In this document: piece by piece, positions 13,301 to 22,300 of the stretch
Numbering within the stretch: the first letter of the stretch is position 1
Layout: every line of letters begins with the position of its first letter
NCBI GenBank assembly: GCA_002633005.1
Contig: NMRA01000458.1
Span: 272,260-296,871, forward strand
Reading direction: 5' to 3'
Length of the DNA: 24,612 nucleotides
From: Phoronis australis
Taxonomy: Eukaryota; Phoronida; Phoronidae
Notes under the pieces: model-generated
What the model saw: only the letters and a program-made list of their open reading frames with translations
The model's database searches: none
Told to the model about the DNA's origin: nothing
Translations under genes and position numbers: made by a program

Positions 13301-16300
13301 ACAGTTTTTGCTGTCGGCATGGTTGATCTTGACCCACACCACCACGGTCCCACAAATCCCGTAATTCCTGATCCATTAAAGTGTTATTGGCATCAAGAGT
13401 TCTCAGTGTTGAAGACAGAATGATTAAACATGGTTAATTCCAATCCCGTTATCTAATGTAATGTAATTCACCGGTATACTCATCTCCAAAATTTCGCGCC
13501 AGACATCTTACCACAATTTACAAAGCATAGCAAGATATCCCACAATAGAAAACCAAGTAAGCCCATTTTTCACTGGCCAGTCCTTCACAAAAAAATGCAA
13601 TTGACCAATCACAAAAGGGAAGTTTCATATGAAAATTGCATTCTATCTTGGATACATGTTATTGGTCGGATCTCGCGTCTTCGAAAATTTTAATCGCTTT
13701 CCAGTACTTCCTGACTCGACCTTCAGCAATCTGGCGCTTTAAATCACTGATGTTTTTTAAGACGATTTTAACTTTTATTTCATTTTTGAAGAGAAATTAA
13801 TGCTCAAATCTGTAACCATACGAAGTGATTTTTTAGTCCCTAAAAAAACAAAGACAAAAATAAATCCATAACAGTTGGCAACCCTGCACAGAGCTTCATT
13901 AAGTACCTCAATAAATGAGAAAGCTAAAACATTAGCTGCATCTTTTACTTGGGTCTTCATGTGTTTCAGCTGGCCTCTAAGCTTGACCCACTTGTCATGC
14001 ACCTCATCATCTGCAAGTAGATCAGGTTAGACCAATCTCTCATGACAAAATATGAACAGTTTCCATCTCAATTTGTCACTTTCCAATTTCGCAATCACAC
14101 TAATCAGGTATCAATTTTCATGGACTATTAGCGAAAGTTTTGCCAAAAACACGATTTTCTGAGAGCAGCTTCTCCACAGAATCAAACTTGCAGCCAAACA
14201 CTCTGCTAGCAGAACTTAATCCCACTCAATAGCTGGCAGAGTATTTCAAGTGTATTTAACTGGTTATAAATCACAGGCCTAGACTTCAGCCCATGCCAGG
14301 TGATGTGTAAAATAACCACACAATCACAACTGATTTTATTGTTTTATAGCTCAGGTCAAGGCTAATAACTCCAAGTTTATCCCTTCCAACAACAATTCCA
14401 AAAACATCTTTTTCAGCAATAAAACTGACGACGTCCCTTAAATTACATTCAGAAAATTACATAAACAAACAAGTAGTCATTTCACACAGTACCTAGCTTT
14501 AATTGATAAGGGTGCACTTGATTTGAGATTTAATATTACATGCTAGACTAATTATAATATTATTGTAGGCGGTCTGATAAATATTGTACCAGACGTGCTC
14601 AGGCCACGCAAGTGGGCCAATTGCACTGATAACCTGGAACCCTTTTTATGCTTTATTAATAAATATAGTTAAAACCGAGCTGAGAAGCTAGAAACCTGAC
14701 TCAAGGGTTTAACATTGTAACCCAGCGGGATTCAAACCCACAACCTGTATTAAAGAAAGTGGGCACCGATCACACTATGCTACACTGCCTCCTCTACAAA
14801 CTAGACTAGCTTACTCTTACTAGGTGTTATTGTTGATGGCAGAAGTTTTTCAAATGGGCTAGTCAACCATATAAATTGTGTAAGGCAAACAGAATCAATC
14901 AAATGGACTAGCAGGTGTATGGGGGCTGCAAACCTTTGTCAAACTTCTTTAAAGCCGAGCGTAGAGTGTGAGACATCAACTCAAACAAGTCTGTCCATCG
15001 CTTCTTAATGAAACAGTCCTGAACATGACTCAGGAACCGGATATTCTGTTTACGCGAGAACGACTGGCAGAACAGCAGCTCAAAAGCTTCCTTCATTGGA
15101 GCTACAATGAACTTCAGTTCAACTGGCTTGTACCTGAAAAAACAGACAACATTAAGTATCAAAATCCTTCCAGGTCATATGTTCTATAAATTCAAAACAT
15201 TAGCAAGACACTTCCAGAATAAAAAATGTGAATAACTGAATGTTCTAGCCAGGCTGACCATTCATTTCTGTGGTGGCCATGTTGCAAGTGTATGCGAGTA
15301 AGCTCAGGTCCTTACACACAGATTTAGATGAGCCTTGTGTGAACTCACTTTTTTCTGCACAATACACTCCGGCATACTCTCATGGAATATTCTGTTTTTG
15401 TTCAGGTCGCCATTTGTTTACATTGCTTCACTTGCTATTACTGTCAGTCACATTTAAATTTTGTGAATTGAGATTAACTAATAACTAATTAGCAGGTAAT
15501 GTTTTAAAAGTTAAAATTTTATAATGAACAATAACATTTTTGTCAACACTCAATCAAACAAAAATACTTTTTTAAATGATTGAAATGTAACACATTGCAG
15601 CATTTACTGAGTTACCTCTGAACTCTTATGTTTAACAATTGCTTTACATCAGTATCTTAAATGAAAACCACAGGAAAAATGCAAACAGACTAACCCTCCA
15701 AGTAAATCTGCACTGTCACTTTGCTGGTTCATATTGATCACACGAAGATGATGACCTGAAATAAAAATGAAAATTTGTTACATATACCAGCATGATGTTA
15801 TAGAAAACTGATTCTATGCAAATTATTGGCAGTTATCAACATTAAATGCAATACATATCTCAGAAAAATAAGCTGAAAGAATTGAGCAATAAGAAAATAG
15901 ATTTGAATTATTGACAATTCTTTCCACTACAATTGCAGTGTGAAGACCCTATTTAGCGATTTTTACACAGGCTTGCCTTGCTTTCTCCTCATAACAAGAC
16001 ATTAAACCGAAATGCTTTATGCAAGTTACTTGTTTGACGAGCAACACAATGGCAAACTCATTTTCTAATTAATGACTATAGTATACCAATGAAACGATAT
16101 GATCTTTACACAATGCATATTCAAGTTACATACCAGCTCTGTTCGCCAGATATTGCACAGACGAGGTTTTTCCTGTTCCAGTTTCTCCCACCAACAACAC
16201 AGGCTCCTGATTGGCCACACAGACAGCCACACGCTCCAATAAGGCAGTGGAGGGCTGGGTAAACGCATAGCTTGGCTCCCGACTTCTGAAAAGGAAACCA

Positions 16301-19300
16301 AAATGTGAGGTCACTTACATCCTCAAAAGCAACCATGATCTTGCAAATTTAAGGACATTTGCATTATGTTAACTGTCTGGCTTACTGTAAACAACACCTG
16401 ACAAGACTCAATCACCAGAGAAACTGTCTATTCACAAAAACACATAATTATTAATTTTTCTTCTTTCATACTATAGTGACTGAAAAAGACAAAAGACAAT
16501 GGTTCGACAACAGAAAATACTTTTTCTTTGTTTTCAACAAAATCCGCACGTAATTTTTTATAACTTTTCCTTAGCTTGCTTTATTCAAAATTGTTGACAT
16601 ACAAAGCCACTTCAACCAGACTTCACAATGCCATTACAAAAACTGCTGTCAGGTACTTTCTCTACCTACCTGGATGTAGATGAGGGCTGCCTAAACTTCC
16701 TAGGTATAGATGACCTGCCAACCATGACAGTGTCTGGTGTGAACTTGACGTCTGGCTTGTACTTGGCACAGTAGAATTCAGACTAGAAAAAAGAACATTA
16801 TTGGAAAACTTTTGTTCCCAGGTTCAATACACACAAGATAAGTCACACAGGGGTTTTTAAATTTGAAAGTACTTTCACAAGATAAGTCAAACTGGGGGTT
16901 ACAAATTTGAAAGTGCTTAGTGAATAATCAGTAGTTACAGAGACAAAGGTCAATTCAAATCCAAGAGAGTTCCTACTATTATTAACTAAAAGTATTGTTC
17001 ACCTTCATCACAAAACTTTTAACTCAACCCATACAAATAGAATATTTCTCGAATTATTGAGAAATCTTAATTCATGCCTTGAAATGTACCACACTAGTTT
17101 GTAGTCATGAAGCCGCCATTTTTCATAAAAGTAGTCATTCTTACTCAGATCATCAATTTCTGAAAAAAACTAAATTGCCGGCGCCTTCATTTCTGACTAC
17201 ATCTTTTTAACATAAATACGCAGGGAAAGGCATCTCAGATTTATGTTCACCCTCAAACAATGGAGATATAAGTCATATTTAAAGTTCCAAAGTCTTTGCA
17301 TTTGATGGCCAACATCTCCATTCCTTTAAGGAGTACAAAAAATTAGAAACGCCATTAGCCATAACACTTCAAGAACATTAGCATGTCAAGTAGCTTTAAA
17401 GCTAAAATCAAGCTTAAATAATGAAATTACAACTCTAGATAGTGGTTGATCATGGGTACAACAGTTACCTTAACTTTGGAAACACCCAACTTGGCCCCTA
17501 CAGTTTCTGCAATAGCCAGCCTTTTAACAGGATCATGTACACAGGCACAGAAACAGTCAAGAGCTTCTTGGAAGACAGCGGCTGCAGTTGCGCTCTCACA
17601 AACATTGAAGTCACAGGCAATACGACCACACCACTTGATCAGGTCTCTAAAGAAGTTGAGAATTATGACAATTTTGTAATTCCCATCAACTTGTTTTGAA
17701 ATCCTCAGTAAGTTTAAGCTGCATGCTCTGTCCAAGAATCGACCAAAAAACATACAGTAAGAACAAACTTTCATTATGTAAGGATAGCTCAAATTTTAGG
17801 ATCAAACGTTATACATGTGACTGTATAGATGTGCAGAAAACTAACACAAAACTGAGGTATAAATATTGATATGCACTCAATAAAACTAAACAATTTCATC
17901 ATGTTAAATCAATATTCAGGCATAACAAAAGAAGACTAATAACAAACTCATTGTTTTATGTCATTTTTCGTTAATCTTAAAACCCTGGTCTATTTGTTTC
18001 ATTGGCAATGTTTTATATTAATGTTAAAACAAAACATTTGGACTCTGTAAATTTGTCCAGAGATGGTTCTATATTTCATTTTACACAAACCTTGTAGAAA
18101 TCAACCTCCCATCATGTGACAGGAACTTGACCACACGTTCATCCTGGTCATTTGACCTGGCATCATCATTTGTCTCATGTCGTCCAGAGGATAGCAGAAA
18201 GTAAACATCAAGCAGTTTTTCCACAACCGAAGACAGAGATGGGAAATGTGTTTTAATCACCTGCAAGACAACCATTGAGAAGAATGGAATAGTTCATGAA
18301 CAAAACAGAGAAAATATGAACAAGACAGTGAAACTATGAACAACACAGTGAAAATATGAACAAGACAGTGAAAATATGAACAAGACAGTGACACTATGAA
18401 CAACACACTGAAAATATGAACAAGACAATGAAAATATGAATAAGACAGCAAAAATAACACACTTTTTGTGTTGCCCGTGGATACCACTCAAGACTTCAAA
18501 TAAATCGCCCATATTTTACTTCAGATGACAACTAATGTGCGTGTCAGACATTCTGTATGTAGCAATGAATCATACATGAATGTGTAGCTGGGAGAGAACA
18601 TGTGGTGGCCATGGATATGGTAGGAGCATTCCATTAAAAGGATTGATGAGCAATAGTTGTGTAACACACACACGGGGAAATGTAATAGGAAGGAAGGCAC
18701 ACAGTGCACAAAAGATGGCAGCAGTGGTAGTCCAAGGAAGAAGCAAGGTCACATTATCTGCTGCACCACTACACTATCACATTCCTTCTCTGCGCAAATG
18801 AATTTCTTTGTTACAAGCAAGATTAATCATCCAGCATAAATTTTCTCTACATTCAGTTCCGTGTCACAGCCAGCTCGGGCCTTATTCTGGCCGGACTGGT
18901 GATTCAGTAGAGAACAATCATCTGACTGAAAAGACCCTTCAGATTCGATCCCCTACCAATCTCACTATCAAGGGGTTTAACCCTCACTTGACCAGATTAA
19001 CATAAACATGCAATCTCAATTCCCACTAGTACCTGCTCAAGTTCACCTCGTGACAATGGCTCCACATTTATCTTTGTCCACATTTTTTCCAGCAACACTG
19101 AACTAGATGATTGCTGACGATACCACCCACCATAGCCACTCAGCAACCTGGAATGCAAAAATTCAATCTTCAAAACTTGTTCACCGCTGATCAAATGACT
19201 TCCACTTAACAGAGAGACAATATTATCTTTTGTGCACGAAGTCTTAAGACCGCCCTTATAAGTGTAAATAAAACATATTGGCAACAACACAGGAAAGCAG

Positions 19301-22300
19301 GAATTACCTTTGTGTAGCAAACAGTTGAAACCCTGGAGCAGCATGAATTGTCTCCCCATGTCCAGGTAGAGAGATGGAGTTGGATTCTAGGATAGGCACC
19401 AACACTGACACTACATCCATGGGAGCATAGTCAATATCCTCAAGAATTATCCAGTGACCCTCGGTCATGGCCTGTGTTAGTGCCCCTGGTTGCCATACAA
19501 ACTCTCCAGGTACGTCTGTACAACGGTAGGTGCCCAGCAGTGCCTACCCAATAACAAAGCAATGCAACAGTTCAGTGCTAGTTTAGCTAAAATGTTTGAA
19601 GTGGATTTTATGCCAAATTTAATTGAAAATTCAATAAAAATAAAGGGAACGGTGTTCATGAGTCTTTCTTAGAAGAAACCTTTTTTGACTGGATGTTAAC
19701 AGACTGATATCTGCTCCTCAAATCATGGGACAAACGGTTAGGCAACACTCACGAAGTTATTTGCCTATGGACTTCTCCCACCATTTGAATAATTTATATC
19801 AGCCTTTCAACGTTTCAAAACTGTAGTTTTACTAAAGCTTATGAACACTATTTACCATGCTTCTACAGTATCTATATTGTCATCATCCATAAGTCTAATA
19901 TAACAGCACTACATTAATAACAACAATAACAATGAATTTGATTTCCCAAGAATGAACAAGAGCATTGAAATGGAGGTACAACTGAGCCACAAATGGCATG
20001 CTTCTAGAGGTATTTATTAGTATCATAAAAATGCATATGAAAATGGGAAGGTGTCGTCTCCCTAACATAAAAAATACTAAATTCCATGAAAATCCTTCAA
20101 GAACTCCCGATGTTACAGAAGTGAGTGTAAAATAAAAACAAAATGGCAATCAGGAAGCAAAGCGGTAGTCTAACCTGTACATCACGTCAAGTTCATAGGA
20201 ACACACTAGCTAAACTTCTAAAAATCTTGCATGGGGTTTAGAAGGTACAGGCGCAGATGCAAAAAAAAATGTCACTAGTGGGCACCACAGTATTTGGATG
20301 CATTTGAAAATCTACATCAGTCATTAAGAATAAATCAGCTGATTTTCATAATGATCTTTTGAGCGGTTTGGCGTGAGTATAGAGGCAGATGACTCAAACA
20401 TAATAAAAATAACGACAACGTGGCAAATGGATTAGCATGAACCTTGCTATCTGTTTGATCGCCAAGTTGAACTTTCATCAGTTGCGGTGTTGAATATCTG
20501 CCAGTCAAACGACCGACATGCTCAACCAATGAAGTCTTGCCGCTACCCACTGGCCCCTGCAGTAGCACGGGACGCCCCTCAGCAACAGCTAATGCAAGAC
20601 TGCGTAGGTTACGCAGTGAGGATGGCACAGAAACCAAGAGATCAGGCAGCTGTAAGGGAATTGGATCATAATTTAACCAGTGATAATTTGAAACAACAGA
20701 GATGTATTTTAACACTGTGACAATGAAATTATTCAGTCAAAGCCTCAATTGTCTAGAACATAACATATTTATAAGCACAGCAAAGTAAGAAATATCAAAC
20801 AAATTCTACCAATAACAAGTCTTTAGACATAATATCGGAATGAAACAACAAATGAATATAATTAAATGTATAGAAAAGCATATGATAACAAAAATGTAGC
20901 TCCCGTTTAAATCCAGAGATATCAATTTGCTGCAGCAGTCAATCTCACCTCATCTCCGGCAGAGGGTGTACTCAGTTTATGTAACAAGATGCCACAAACA
21001 GACACAACTGAATCACACAAATCTTCCTCCACTATGGCGCCCATTGTATGCGAAACTTTCTCAACAGTGGCAGGTTGGCCCACAGGATTGGTCAGTAAGT
21101 AGACATCATCCTCAGTGTTCAGATGTATACTGTGATCCCTAAAAATTTCAGAGATTTCTTTAATAAATAAGAAAGTCCAGTCAATCTAACCAATTAGCCA
21201 CCTGCTGTAGGCTTCCTGGACTAGTTCTGCAAATTAGAAGTGAAATCTTTTTGGTAGAGTATTTCTGGCTTACACAGGCCAACAACTTTCAGCATTACAA
21301 AACAGGCTTAAATGAAACTACAAGTTTGCAAAAAATTCAAATTTTGGCTTCAGTGAAAGAGACTTAATATTAAATTCAGGGCACAAGTTGAAAATTGGGA
21401 GAAGTTACATCAAACAGCGAAACAGGCTCTGGCTGGTAATACCAACTTTTTTCATGTACTCATGAAAAGCCATGGCATAACAAACTTTACTACAACAGTA
21501 TTCACCATATATGAACTTGAACAAGGTTCTAAGTCGTGGTTTACAGTTTGGGGAAATGGTTAAAATATATGAGTTTTTTCCATACTACATTTTGCAAAAG
21601 GAAGAACGGAAAAAATAATTCTACACTCGCAATTACCTAGAAAGCATCCGTAGGTCGTTGACATTAAAGCGACTGTGAATGAATGCAGTGGACTGGCTGT
21701 CGGACATGCGGGTCAAAAGCACCACACAGTGACACGCATACCTGAGGTAAAAAGAACAAGTTGTAATGATAGTAAAGACACTGCTTACTGTTGAACACAT
21801 CATTCTAATCTGTATATCCTCATAGTATCTGCATAATAATGAGTTATATCATTGATATTAAAAGTCACACACACCAACAAAATCAAGGCACAAAAATCAG
21901 TAACTTAATAACCTAAAGTAAGTTATGAAAGGAGCACAATAAAACAGACTTTCTAATTTAGTACAGTTAATAGATACTTCATAGTTTAGGACAACATACC
22001 ATCTTGCAGCAGGGTTGGAATGAGAGGTATATTGTAAAACAGGACTCCAATCCCACAGTGACACTATGGTGTCCTTCAATGATTGCAACAATCTCAAACA
22101 ACTGTGACACAAGTCCAGTTCTGTTGGCTTGTTTCTCGACTGTTTATTCTGAAACAAAAATAAAAGGATGAAAAGATACAAATATCAGGCAATAATGACT
22201 CAGATACACAGTAGGAGTATGCAAATATTCAGTGAAGCAGTTACAAACCAGAGTTCCGCACAACTGAAGCGAATTTTTGATTTAAACCACTTATTGTTAC

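Noticed and set aside
14690-14812. A functional tRNA gene
   Set aside because: Box-like motifs are present but the stems and anticodon arm do not form a cloverleaf.
15270-15488. Plus-strand ORF in the intron between exons a13 and a14
   Set aside because: No conserved motif, biased composition, no splice or promoter support.
17442-17699. Plus-strand ORFs over exon a10
   Set aside because: Antisense shadows of the AAA1 lid coding sequence, with no features of their own.
18257-18512. Minus-strand ORFs rich in SCSYFHCLVHIF
   Set aside because: They are translations of the 20-bp minisatellite and not a membrane protein gene.
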